Below are positions 1 to 7,601 of a stretch of 34,878 nucleotides of DNA, piece by piece. The DNA is from Mucilaginibacter cryoferens (GTDB lineage: Bacteria > Bacteroidota > Bacteroidia > Sphingobacteriales > Sphingobacteriaceae): contig NZ_JACHCR010000039.1 of NCBI RefSeq assembly GCF_014205845.1, positions 1 to 34,878 on the forward strand, read 5' to 3'. The number at the start of each line of letters is the position of its first letter. Position 1 is the stretch's first letter. The notes below the pieces were generated by a model. The model saw nothing but the letters and a program-made list of their open reading frames with translations, was not told the origin of the DNA and ran no database searches. Position numbers and translations under genes: made by a program.

Positions 1-387
1 AAGCCCCGTTATTATTTAGTCCACAACCGCCCATTTGTAACCATGTCATTACTGTTTTTTCCAGGTTTACCCTGCTTGTCACTCGCAATGACGATCTTTT
101 TTAGGATGTCATCAATGTTTTTTCCAGTCGAGCTGGTTGTCACTCGCAAGGACGGCGGCGAGGGTATTGTGTTTGAAAAATTGATGCTGATAATCAATGT
201 TTTAATGATCTGTCATGAGTAGGAGGTACGACGAAGTAATCCCCAATTTACAGGGCGGATTTAGACTGCGACTCTGTAAGGCCTACCGTGTACACATCTT
301 TTTAATTAAAGGGAAATGACACCGTTTTTGTTTAGGGGTATTATCCTAAACGATGTGTACACATGTTATCACTTAAGCGCGATGTTA
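1..387. repeat. Gene-free left edge with dispersed repeats
   Basis: No convincing gene is seen. Two near-direct copies of one unit lie at 54-93 and 117-154, each with GTTTTTTCCAG, then CTG, then TTGTCACTCGCAA and GACG. The next stretch, 139-244 (GGTATTGTGTTTGAAAAA, CTGATAATCAAT, GGTACGACGAAG), reappears in inverted orientation at about 34696-34797 and in partial form at 4318-4395. The short reading frame through here (12-197, minus) is made of repeat sequence and is not called a gene. Confidence 0.7.
288..362. repeat. 75-bp nested inverted repeat with GTGTACAC ends
   Basis: The outer arms GTGTACACATC (288-298) and GATGTGTACAC (352-362) are perfect reverse complements. An inner perfect pair, GTTTAGG (330-336) and CCTAAAC (345-351), abuts the right outer arm. 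Each outer arm contains the self-complementary octamer GTGTACAC, so the element could be a pair of regulator-binding sites or a tiny mobile element with 11-bp terminal inverted repeats. It lies just beyond the 3' end of the CheB-CheR-kinase gene. No T-run follows either hairpin, which argues against a simple intrinsic terminator. Confidence 0.65.
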
Positions 388-3300
388 TTAATTTAATACA
401 GGTGTTGATAATGGCAGGCTAAAGTAAAAGGTAGATCCTTTTCCTAATTCACTCTCAGACCATATTTTGCCGCTATGCCGTTGTATGATCTCGGCCGATA
501 GGTAAAGGCCAAGCCCGAAACCCGAGATGCTTGCAGTATGCGCGCTTTGTATACGGTAATAACGATCGAACAGCTTTTCCTGCTCCTGCGGATTAATACC
601 CATGCCTTCGTCTTTAACGCTCACCTGTAACATGTTATTTAATTGTTTACAATGTAGCCTGATGTTGCTGCCCTTAGGCGAATACTTTACCGCGTTGCTC
701 AAAAAGTTATTGATCACCTGGCCTATTTTATCCCTATCGGCCTTAATTGAAAAAGCCGGACCGGGGACTATGCTAATAGGATGATTATTGCTTGTTAACA
801 ACAGTTCCTCCACAACCTCGCTTATCAGGGTATTCATTTCAAAGGTTTCTTCATTCAAATAAATTTTACCTGCTTCAAAACTCGATGCGTTTAAAAAACC
901 GTTGATTAAGGTAGTCATCTTTTTTACCTGGTTATTGGCCCTGTTAAGGTAAGTAACTGCAAAATCGTCGCTGGTTTTTTTTGCCCTTATATTTAATAGC
1001 TGTAAGTAGCCCTGTATGGCCGTAAGGGGTGTTTTCAGTTCGTGACTTGCCATGGCAATAAAGTCGTTTTTTCTGATCTCATCCAGCTTATGATTGGTAA
1101 TATCAAGCATAAGGCCTGTAAAATATTGTGGCCTGCCATCCTTATCAAATGCCAGGTTGCCAATACCCTTAACCCATCGCAGCTTTTTATCATGAAATCC
1201 GTGCAGCGGATACTCCACATCACATTTGGCACCACCGCCAATAGCGGTTTCTACCGCGTTGGTTACTACATGCCGGTATTTTTCAGCAATTTGAGCTACC
1301 AGGTTTTCGTAGGTCATTTGCTCATCTGCATCAAAACCAAACATGGTTTTAAGCCTTGCCGATGGCGTAAACTCGCGGGTTTTAATATCTATGGTCCAGG
1401 TGCCCATCTCGGTAGAATCTATGGCCATACCCAACATGGTGTTACTGATATTCAATTGCTGCTGAATGGTTTTTAGTTCGGTAATGTCATTAAATGTAAT
1501 GATAGCGCCATTTCTTTTATAATCAGATTGCTGCAGGTAAGGCATGGTCATTATCTGGTACCATTGTCCGTTGTTGGTTTCAATTTCTTTGGTAATAACG
1601 CTGCCATCTGTCAGTACTTTTCTGACATCATCAATAATGGTTTCAAATTTAATATTGGTAGAGATATTGCTTAAGGGCCTCCCTATATCGGTTTCGAGCA
1701 GGTTGATCTGTTTTACCGTGCCTGGCGAAAACTTCATCAGTTCCAGATCGTTGTTAATAAAAAGCTGGCCGTTAACGTTGCTCCTGAAATAATTGTTCAA
1801 ATCGTCGTTAGTTTCCAGCAGCTCTTTGTTTTTTAACTGGTAGTCGGAGTTTATGGTATGTAGCTCTTCATTAACAGATTCCATTTCTTCATTGGTGCTC
1901 TGCATCTCTTCGTTGGCCGATATCAGTTCTTCGTTAAACGATTGCATGTTTTCGTTTGATGCATCCAGCCTTTCATAGGCCGCATTAAGCTTAAACTTAA
2001 GTTCCTTTAACTCCTCTTCCAGGTTTTGGGTGTACTTATCGTGATAAATTTTTTCGTCAAATATTTTATCATCGCCGGTAAGGGCCGCCGCCTTTATATC
2101 TTGTATAAAAGTGACCATTAACAGTGGCTGATCGCCTTTTTTTGGTGGCAATGGTATAACCGATAGGCTTACCTTAATTAATTTTTTACCCTGTTTAATT
2201 TTTATGCCGCTTACACTAACCTTTTGGTTTGTTTTTAAGGCATCGGTTTTTAAGGCATTAAATGCTACGGCAAGCGGCTTTGGCAGCAGTTCGGCAAGGT
2301 TGGAGTTAAAGTTTTGTTGCAGTAAATATTTAGATGTATCGCCGTGTGCTTTTACTACATTATTAGCTTCATTAACGCAAACAACCAGGTAGCCCATTTC
2401 TTTTGCCAGTATGGCATGCATAGCTTCGGATAGGGGAGTATTGGTGCTGTTGCTGGTTTCTTCAATTAAAAATTGCGCCGGGGTGCGTTTAATATCCAAC
2501 AGCTCGGGCAGCGAAAAGGCATCAAAGCTAACGCCCCGCTTGGCTTTAAGGTTTTTATAGATCTTCCATTTTTTATTAACCACTTCCAGATCTTTAATAA
2601 TGGGCATGGGGCTTTCGCTCGATCCTAAAAATAAATAAGCGTCAATTTTTAGGCCAAACAACAGCATGGTATATATCTTCTTTTGCAGTACCGGGGTCAT
2701 GTAAATAAGCAGGTTGCGGCAGCTAATGAGGTGCATATTGCAATAAGGCGGATTTTTTACCAGGTCGTGCTGTGCAAAAATCACCATTTTACGTATGGCC
2801 GGTGCTATTCTGTAACTATCTTTCTCGGCTATAAAGTATTTCTGCAGCCGTTCGGCCGATACATCTTTTGTAATGGTTTGGTTATAAAATCCTTTGCCGG
2901 CGTGTGCCATAGCAGCGCTATCAATATCGGTTGCAAAAAGCTTTACTACGGTATTGGCAAAAGGGCCGGTTAACTGCTCGGCAATTAATATGGCCATAGA
3001 GTAAACTTCTTCGCCCGTGGCGCAACCTGCAATCCACATTTTCAATTCTTCGCCCGGCGCAAGCCCGGCCAGTAAAACCGGTAAAACATCGGTTTTAATA
3101 AATTCAAAAGCTTCCTTATCCCTAAAAAAAGAAGTTACGCTGATCAGGAAATCTTTACCAAGGGCTTCTACTTCTTCGGGCGATGTTTTTAAAAAATCCA
3201 GATAGTTGTCGAGCGATATATAATTGTTATTTGCGGCCCGCCTTTTAGTGCGCCGCAAAATGGTACTTAGCTTATAATCCGAAAAATCAAGCGGCGATTT

Positions 3301-3942
3301 TTCTTTGATCATGGTTATAATATTGGCAACCACTTTTTCTTCCTCTTCGTTGGTAGCCAATAGCTCATGCTCGTGTTTTACATACTCTTCAATAGCGGCA
3401 GGCATAAATTCGGGCTCCAGTATAAAATCAACCATGCCGGTAGCTATTGCGTTTGAGGGCATGCTGCCATAAGCAGTTGTTTCGGGGTTACGGGCAATCA
3501 CCATTCCGCCGGCTTTTTTAATAGCCTTAATCCCCTCGGTTCCATCGCGCCCCAAACCCGAAAGTATAATACCTATGGCTTTTATACCACTATTTGCCGC
3601 CAGTGAATTAAAAAAAGCATCAATAGTAAGGTGCAAACCGGGGTGTTTGCCTTTGTTTGTCAACATCAGCCTATCGCCCACAATGGTCATAAACTGGTCA
3701 TGGGGTATCAGGTAGACCTCGTTACTTTTTACGGTGATGCCATTTTGGGCTTCTTTTACCACCAGTTTGCTGTGCCTGGCCAGCAACTCAACCATCCGGC
3801 TTTTAAAATCGGGAGATAGGTGCTGAATAATTATGTAGGATACCCCATCCAGAGGGGTGTGATCGAAAAACGAATTAATTTCATCCATACCGCCGGCAGA
3901 TGCGCCAATGGCAATAATATGGTGAGGGTCTGCTACGGGCAT
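388..3942 (-). CDS. CheB-CheR-PAS-histidine kinase fusion
   Basis: This is a 1184-residue cytoplasmic signalling protein. Residues 1-190 are a CheB methylesterase domain with GASAGG (Ser15), His41 and Asp133 as the likely catalytic triad. Residues 205-475 are a CheR methyltransferase with the SAM-binding motif GCATGEEVYS. A Glu/Asn-rich coiled coil (about 660-740) with repeated EEMQS/NEEL units follows, then two PAS-like sensor segments (about 740-950). The kinase core carries MASHELKTPL with phospho-acceptor His967, an N box (NNFLSNAVKY, about 1078), and G boxes DEGMGI and GFGLGLY. No receiver domain is present. The N-terminal CheB response-regulator domain is also missing, as is usual in these fusions. 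No chemotaxis neighbours are seen, so its partner response regulator is elsewhere. The start at 3942 puts the CheB fold directly at the N-terminus. Confidence 0.93.
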   Translation of the reverse strand: MPVADPHHIIAIGASAGGMDEINSFFDHTPLDGVSYIIIQHLSPDFKSRMVELLARHSKLVVKEAQNGITVKSNEVYLIPHDQFMTIVGDRLMLTNKGKHPGLHLTIDAFFNSLAANSGIKAIGIILSGLGRDGTEGIKAIKKAGGMVIARNPETTAYGSMPSNAIATGMVDFILEPEFMPAAIEEYVKHEHELLATNEEEEKVVANIITMIKEKSPLDFSDYKLSTILRRTKRRAANNNYISLDNYLDFLKTSPEEVEALGKDFLISVTSFFRDKEAFEFIKTDVLPVLLAGLAPGEELKMWIAGCATGEEVYSMAILIAEQLTGPFANTVVKLFATDIDSAAMAHAGKGFYNQTITKDVSAERLQKYFIAEKDSYRIAPAIRKMVIFAQHDLVKNPPYCNMHLISCRNLLIYMTPVLQKKIYTMLLFGLKIDAYLFLGSSESPMPIIKDLEVVNKKWKIYKNLKAKRGVSFDAFSLPELLDIKRTPAQFLIEETSNSTNTPLSEAMHAILAKEMGYLVVCVNEANNVVKAHGDTSKYLLQQNFNSNLAELLPKPLAVAFNALKTDALKTNQKVSVSGIKIKQGKKLIKVSLSVIPLPPKKGDQPLLMVTFIQDIKAAALTGDDKIFDEKIYHDKYTQNLEEELKELKFKLNAAYERLDASNENMQSFNEELISANEEMQSTNEEMESVNEELHTINSDYQLKNKELLETNDDLNNYFRSNVNGQLFINNDLELMKFSPGTVKQINLLETDIGRPLSNISTNIKFETIIDDVRKVLTDGSVITKEIETNNGQWYQIMTMPYLQQSDYKRNGAIITFNDITELKTIQQQLNISNTMLGMAIDSTEMGTWTIDIKTREFTPSARLKTMFGFDADEQMTYENLVAQIAEKYRHVVTNAVETAIGGGAKCDVEYPLHGFHDKKLRWVKGIGNLAFDKDGRPQYFTGLMLDITNHKLDEIRKNDFIAMASHELKTPLTAIQGYLQLLNIRAKKTSDDFAVTYLNRANNQVKKMTTLINGFLNASSFEAGKIYLNEETFEMNTLISEVVEELLLTSNNHPISIVPGPAFSIKADRDKIGQVINNFLSNAVKYSPKGSNIRLHCKQLNNMLQVSVKDEGMGINPQEQEKLFDRYYRIQSAHTASISGFGLGLYLSAEIIQRHSGKIWSESELGKGSTFYFSLPLSTPVLN

Positions 3943-4157
3943 AAGATGAAATTAAGGGGCTTAAAGAATTATTAAAAATTCTGATGAAGAGAGGTCAAAA
4001 CTACCTTTAAAGTTACAATTAAATAATCGACATTAATGGGGGAGTTTTAACTATCTGCTGTAGTTCAGTATCTTAATATGAAATGTTAAGTAATTGTTTT
4101 GAGAATTTTGGTTTTTACTTATTAGTATCGGATATTAGTATCAAGTATCAAGATAAA

Positions 4158-4208
4158 AAATGTCATTGAGTGACAACCAGAGTTAACCTGGAAAAAACGG
4201 GAATGACG
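4158..4208 (-). repeat. Inverted copy of the 54-93 repeat
   Basis: Read on the minus strand this stretch gives CGTCATTCCCGTTTTTTCCAG, then CTGGTTGTCACTC and AATGACA. It aligns with the two copies at the left edge of the window. A fourth, weaker copy lies at about 34655-34690. Confidence 0.65.
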
Positions 4209-4228
4209 TAATTGCAAACGGGGGGGTT

Positions 4229-4318
4229 GTAGAGGCGCATCACATGCGTCTCCCGTCAGACAATCGGATTTGCAAGGTTGGATTTGCATGCGTAGAGACG
4301 CATGTGATGCGCCTCTAC
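4229..4318. repeat. 24-bp perfect inverted repeat with 42-bp loop
   Basis: The left arm 4229-4252 begins GTAGAGGCGCATCACATG. The right arm 4295-4318 is its exact reverse complement, ending GATGCGCCTCTAC. The 24-bp arms are themselves partly palindromic (GCATCACATGCG / CGCATGTGATGC). It is embedded in other repeats between divergent genes, so it is not a gene-end terminator. It resembles the REP-like palindromes common in this bacterial group. That family assignment is from memory, not from a search. Confidence 0.85.
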
Positions 4319-4770
4319 GTTTAAAAAACATTTGATAATCAATTATTTAAAAGCATGTCATTATAAGCGATAGCGTGGTAATCTCGTAGCCCTACAGCGT
4401 AGCCCTGTAAATCCGACAGTTCTTTTTTAGCGCAGGTATTGTGTTTAGGGTTTTGCGGGATGGGTGACTTGTACTTGAAGATATGTTTTGTAGATAAGTC
4501 GCAAGTCCTCTACGCAAAGGCAAAGTTAAATGAAAATATTTCTTACCCTTTCCCCACGTATGTTCCCGTTTCAAGGGTTCGACTGTCTTTTATTTAATGA
4601 TAGAGAATCTTACTTGTGCATACGGCTCCTATTTTATCATTTCATAAGCAATTACATGTAGAACTATTATAGCAATAAAGAAAATGGTGACGAGTAAATA
4701 TTGATTATCTGACCAATTAAAAATAGTATTATTGAAAAAGAGAAATAATAACGAGTAAAATATTCTTACA

Positions 4771-5073
4771 ATGATTTACTACACGCAGCTTATTTTTATA
4801 AAACCCGGATGTGAGGAAGAGTTTCATACGTTTGAGGATAACGTATTACCTCTATTGAAAAGCCATAATGCTGAGTTGGTTTACCGCATAAGACCCAATG
4901 AAAATGCGTTTGTTGAAGCCAGCGCGGAATTGCCTTATGAAATACATTTAGTGACTTTTGGAGGAAAAGAAGATTTTATGGCTTACGCGGCTGACCCGAA
5001 ACGGTTGGAGTTTATTGAAATGAAAAACAATTCGGTTAAAAAGATAATTTTAATTGAAGGGTTCGCTTTATAA
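4771..5073 (+). CDS. Small dimeric alpha/beta-barrel protein, DUF1330-like
   Basis: This is a 100-residue protein with no signal peptide or membrane segment. It shows the beta-alpha-beta-beta-alpha-beta layout of ferredoxin-like dimeric barrel proteins: IYYTQLIFIKPG, a helix with FHTFEDNVLPLLKSH, then ELVYRIRP, YEIHLVTFGGKEDFMAYAADP and a final strand KKIILIEGF. The pattern is closest to DUF1330 or antibiotic-biosynthesis-monooxygenase-like proteins. No specific substrate can be inferred. It stands alone, divergent from the CheB-CheR-kinase and separated from the following sigma operon by a repeat-rich gap. Family identity is moderately sure; function is unknown. Confidence 0.7.
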   Translation: MIYYTQLIFIKPGCEEEFHTFEDNVLPLLKSHNAELVYRIRPNENAFVEASAELPYEIHLVTFGGKEDFMAYAADPKRLEFIEMKNNSVKKIILIEGFAL

Positions 5074-5425
5074 TGGAACAACACAACAGGGAAATCGCTT
5101 TTAAAAAATTGTTGTATAAAGAAAGGTAAGCCCTACGGGGCAAAAGAAACATTTAAACTTTTATTCTACAAATTGGTAGCCTCTACGAGGCAAGCATCTT
5201 TATTAGTATGGTATTATGCCTCTACGAGCAATGTCATTAAGTTAATGACAAACCTTTTTAACCTCATTTACCATTCCTGCTTCTCATACTTTATAATTCG
5301 CAGTTACATAGTTTTATCGCCAATGAAATTACACAACTATACTGATAATCAGTACTTGATACTGCCTATGTTGTTTATCCAATAATTATTGCAACAATTA
5401 TGGCGTAGCCCGGTCTAATGAGCAA
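5074..5425. other. Intergenic stretch with small palindromes
   Basis: No gene is seen. Short hairpin units lie at 5130-5141 (GCCCTACGGGGC), 5179-5191 (GCCTCTACGAGGC) and 5218-5228 (GCCTCTACGAG). The last two share a 10-base core about 40 bp apart. They look like small dispersed palindromes. The promoter of the sigma operon should lie in the AT-rich 5240-5425 part, but no clear -7 box was found. Confidence 0.55.
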
Positions 5426-6040
5426 GTGAGTCACCAAAACGAATATCATAACACAGACCAACACCTGGTATCCAGAAGTGTGGGTGGCGACAGGCATGCT
5501 TTCGGTATCATTATTAAAAACACCGAAAGACTTGTAACCCAGCTGATATTTAAAATGATACCAGTTCCGGCCGATAGGAAGGACCTGGCACAGGATGTTT
5601 TTATGAAGGTTTATAAAAATCTGCCCGGTTTTAAATTTCAATCCAGGCTATTAACCTGGGTAGGGCAAATAACTTATAATACTTGCCTCAATTACCTCGA
5701 TAAAAAGAAGGTGGTGCTAATAGATGTACGCGACGATGATGACGACAACCAGCAACAATTGCTTGATAGGTTGCAGCAAAGAGATATAGCCCGGTACGAT
5801 AATGAGGTAGAACGTTTGCTTTCGGCTAAGGAGTTATCGGTAATATTAAATGCCGGAATGGATAAGCTACCTCCCGTTTACAAAACACTTTTATCACTGT
5901 ATCACCAGGAAGAACTAAGCTATGCCGAAATCAGCGAGATCACCAATTTACCCGAAGGTACTGTTAAGAGTTATCTTTTCAGAGCCCGTAAAGCTTTAAA
6001 AAAAAATCTGTTAACCAACTATAAACGCGAAGATTTATGA
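5426..6040 (+). CDS. ECF RNA polymerase sigma factor
   Basis: This is a 204-residue sigma-70 family factor of the extracytoplasmic-function type. Region 2 spans about 25-95, with the core-binding and -10-recognition part around DRKDLAQDVFMKVYKNLPGF and LLTWVGQITYNTCLNYLDKKK. Region 4 spans about 145-200, with LPPVYKTLLSLYHQEELSYAEI and the recognition helix LPEGTVKSYLFRARKALKKNL. An acidic linker (DVRDDDDDN) lies between them. The start is GTG at 5426; no in-frame ATG exists between the upstream stop at 5357 and region 2. The stop codon overlaps the next start (ATGA), so it is translationally coupled to its likely anti-sigma factor. It presumably drives this operon, including the receptor at its end. 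Confidence 0.92.
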   Translation: MSHQNEYHNTDQHLVSRSVGGDRHAFGIIIKNTERLVTQLIFKMIPVPADRKDLAQDVFMKVYKNLPGFKFQSRLLTWVGQITYNTCLNYLDKKKVVLIDVRDDDDDNQQQLLDRLQQRDIARYDNEVERLLSAKELSVILNAGMDKLPPVYKTLLSLYHQEELSYAEISEITNLPEGTVKSYLFRARKALKKNLLTNYKREDL

Positions 6041-6477
6041 GCAGTAATCATCCATCAGAAAATGAGTTGCAGCAATATGCCATAGGCGAGCTATTTACCA
6101 ACGAAGATGTTGCGGCCCACCTGCATAGTTGTGCGGGGTGCCACGCCAGGGTAACCAATTACCGTTTGCTTGCGCAGCAATTAAACGCCATGCAAAGCCC
6201 CGCCTTTGATTTTAACCTGGCGCAGCTGGTGTTGGAGCAACTGCCCGCGCCCAAGGCCCAATTTTCATGGATCACCGTTTTTGGGGTTGTTTTAACACTT
6301 GCGTTTTTGGCCGCGGTGCCATTGGTGTTTGGTGGCTATATTGTAAAGCTGTTTAAAAATTTGCCGGCTTTATTTGCCACTGTTTTAACGGTAAGCACAG
6401 TGGCTATATTTATTGGCCAGCTAAATACAATAATTAAGGAGCACTACCACGAAATAAAAAAACTGGATTTTAACTGA
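6037..6477 (+). CDS. Putative zinc-finger membrane anti-sigma factor
   Basis: This is a 146-residue protein whose start overlaps the sigma gene by 4 bp. The N-terminal part carries an HX3CX2C motif (HLHSCAGC, about residues 28-35), typical of zf-HC2/ZAS anti-sigma domains that hold ECF factors inactive. Two hydrophobic helices follow (about 84-108 from TVFGVVLTLAFLAAVPLVFG, and about 112-134 from FATVLTVSTVAIFIGQL), so it is probably an inner-membrane protein. The C-terminus is short and charged (HYHEIKKLDFN). Coupling to the sigma gene plus the zinc motif make the role likely. The signal it senses is unknown. Confidence 0.82.
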   Translation: MSSNHPSENELQQYAIGELFTNEDVAAHLHSCAGCHARVTNYRLLAQQLNAMQSPAFDFNLAQLVLEQLPAPKAQFSWITVFGVVLTLAFLAAVPLVFGGYIVKLFKNLPALFATVLTVSTVAIFIGQLNTIIKEHYHEIKKLDFN

Positions 6478-6542
6478 TCAATTGCAACATAAATAAAAGC
6501 TGCCGGTCTCACCTGGTATAACAATAATAATAAATTGAAACA

Positions 6543-6974
6543 ATGAAAAAATTAGCCACCATTATAACCCTTATGGGTACCGCCATTACTGCCAGCGCGC
6601 AAACCGTTTTTAACCCGCTTGCAGATGAGCACGCTTTTTTTGATCTGATGCACTGTACCGTGATCATTATCCTGATCTTCCTCATCTCGTCGTTTTTGCT
6701 TACGCTGATAAAGCTGTTTCTTGACGATAGGCTTAAACGTATCATTATAGAAAAGGGCGTTACCGAAAGCGTTATAGCCCAACTGCTGCCCGGTAACCAA
6801 AAAGAAAAAAACAATTCGCTTAAATGGTTTGCCCTGTTAACGGCTATGGGTATCGGCCTTACGGTTGTTAGCTTCTACATGTCGTCGGGTGTGTACGTAG
6901 CGGTGGTGATGTTGTTTAGCGTCGCCCTGGGTTTCCTGGGATATTATTTTCTGCAAAAAAGGCTTAACGGCTAA
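6543..6974 (+). CDS. Small membrane protein of the sigma operon
   Basis: This is a 143-residue protein of unknown function. It begins with a signal-peptide-like segment (MKKLATIITLMGTAITASAQ), followed by three hydrophobic helices: about 38-60 (CTVIIILIFLISSFLLTLIK), about 95-113 and about 117-137 (VYVAVVMLFSVALGFLGYYF). A charged segment (LFLDDRLKRIIIEKG, GNQKEKN) separates the first and second helices and would face the cytoplasm or periplasm depending on topology. It lies 65 bp after the anti-sigma gene on the same strand and is probably co-transcribed. I cannot name a family with confidence. Confidence 0.75.
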   Translation: MKKLATIITLMGTAITASAQTVFNPLADEHAFFDLMHCTVIIILIFLISSFLLTLIKLFLDDRLKRIIIEKGVTESVIAQLLPGNQKEKNNSLKWFALLTAMGIGLTVVSFYMSSGVYVAVVMLFSVALGFLGYYFLQKRLNG

Positions 6975-7090
6975 AGCTTTATAGTCAAATAATTTCTGTA
7001 CACCATTTAATGCCTGTAAAAAAGGCAACGGGCAAAGCTATGCCCGTTAATTACTCCAATATCTTCATCATTAACCAATCACCAATCATT

Positions 7091-7474
7091 ATGAAAACGC
7101 CTTATGTTATACTCATAACCGGTATCATCGCGCTAAGTATTTGCCTGGCATTTACCATTGGCAACAGTAGCAACCGCACCAATATTAAAATAACCGAAAC
7201 ACCCTGGCTGTTTAAATTAGAGGCAAGCTACAATCCTGCGGAAAGTAAAAACGTAGAAGATTATTTAAACCAATCTTTAAAACCCCTAAGGGTATTTACC
7301 GGTACCGGGGATGTAGACAGGCAGATAACCCTTGCCGATAGCACTACCTTTTACATCAGGGCATCTGCCGGCCGGCTGCTGCTTAAGGCCTATAAATGCA
7401 ACAACACGGCAGCATCCCTGCAACGCGTTAAAAACATTTGCGGGCAATTAAGTAAAAACGTTATTAAACCCTAA
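7091..7474 (+). CDS. Short membrane-anchored hypothetical protein
   Basis: This gives 127 residues when started at ATG 7091 (MKTPYVILITGIIALSICLA). An upstream in-frame ATG at 7010 would add 27 residues of low-complexity, non-signal sequence in the intergenic region, so the downstream start is preferred. The N-terminal helix (about 5-23) is a signal anchor. The rest is soluble and polar, with no motif I recognise (NVEDYLNQSLKPLRVF, DRQITLADSTTFYIRASAGR). It sits between the small membrane protein and the receptor gene and is probably part of the same operon. Function unknown. Confidence 0.65.
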   Translation: MKTPYVILITGIIALSICLAFTIGNSSNRTNIKITETPWLFKLEASYNPAESKNVEDYLNQSLKPLRVFTGTGDVDRQITLADSTTFYIRASAGRLLLKAYKCNNTAASLQRVKNICGQLSKNVIKP

Positions 7475-7601
7475 TGTGGCGTTAATTGTAACCTGGTGTT
7501 TAATCTCCAATTGACTAAGCAAACAAAAAAGTAAATACTACTTATAACTTTCGGCAAAAGACTATTGAATTTGCCTCGATAGCGTCAACTTTTTAAATTT
7601 T

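Larger units (their letters stand above)
3943..4770. other. Gene-free stretch holding dispersed repeats
   Basis: This 828-bp stretch lies between divergent genes. I see no credible protein or RNA gene. It holds an inverted copy of the 54-93 repeat (4158-4208), a perfect long inverted repeat (4229-4318), and a partial copy of the second repeat family (4318-4395). From about 4500 on it is AT-rich and should carry the promoter of the 4771 gene, but I found no exact TAnnTTTG box. Confidence 0.7.

Noticed and set aside
54..154. Two spaced direct repeats that could suggest a CRISPR array
   Set aside because: There are only two imperfect copies, the same unit recurs elsewhere in inverted orientation, and no cas genes are present.
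4122..4331. 69-residue minus-strand frame
   Set aside because: It consists almost entirely of the repeat copies and the 24-bp inverted repeat.
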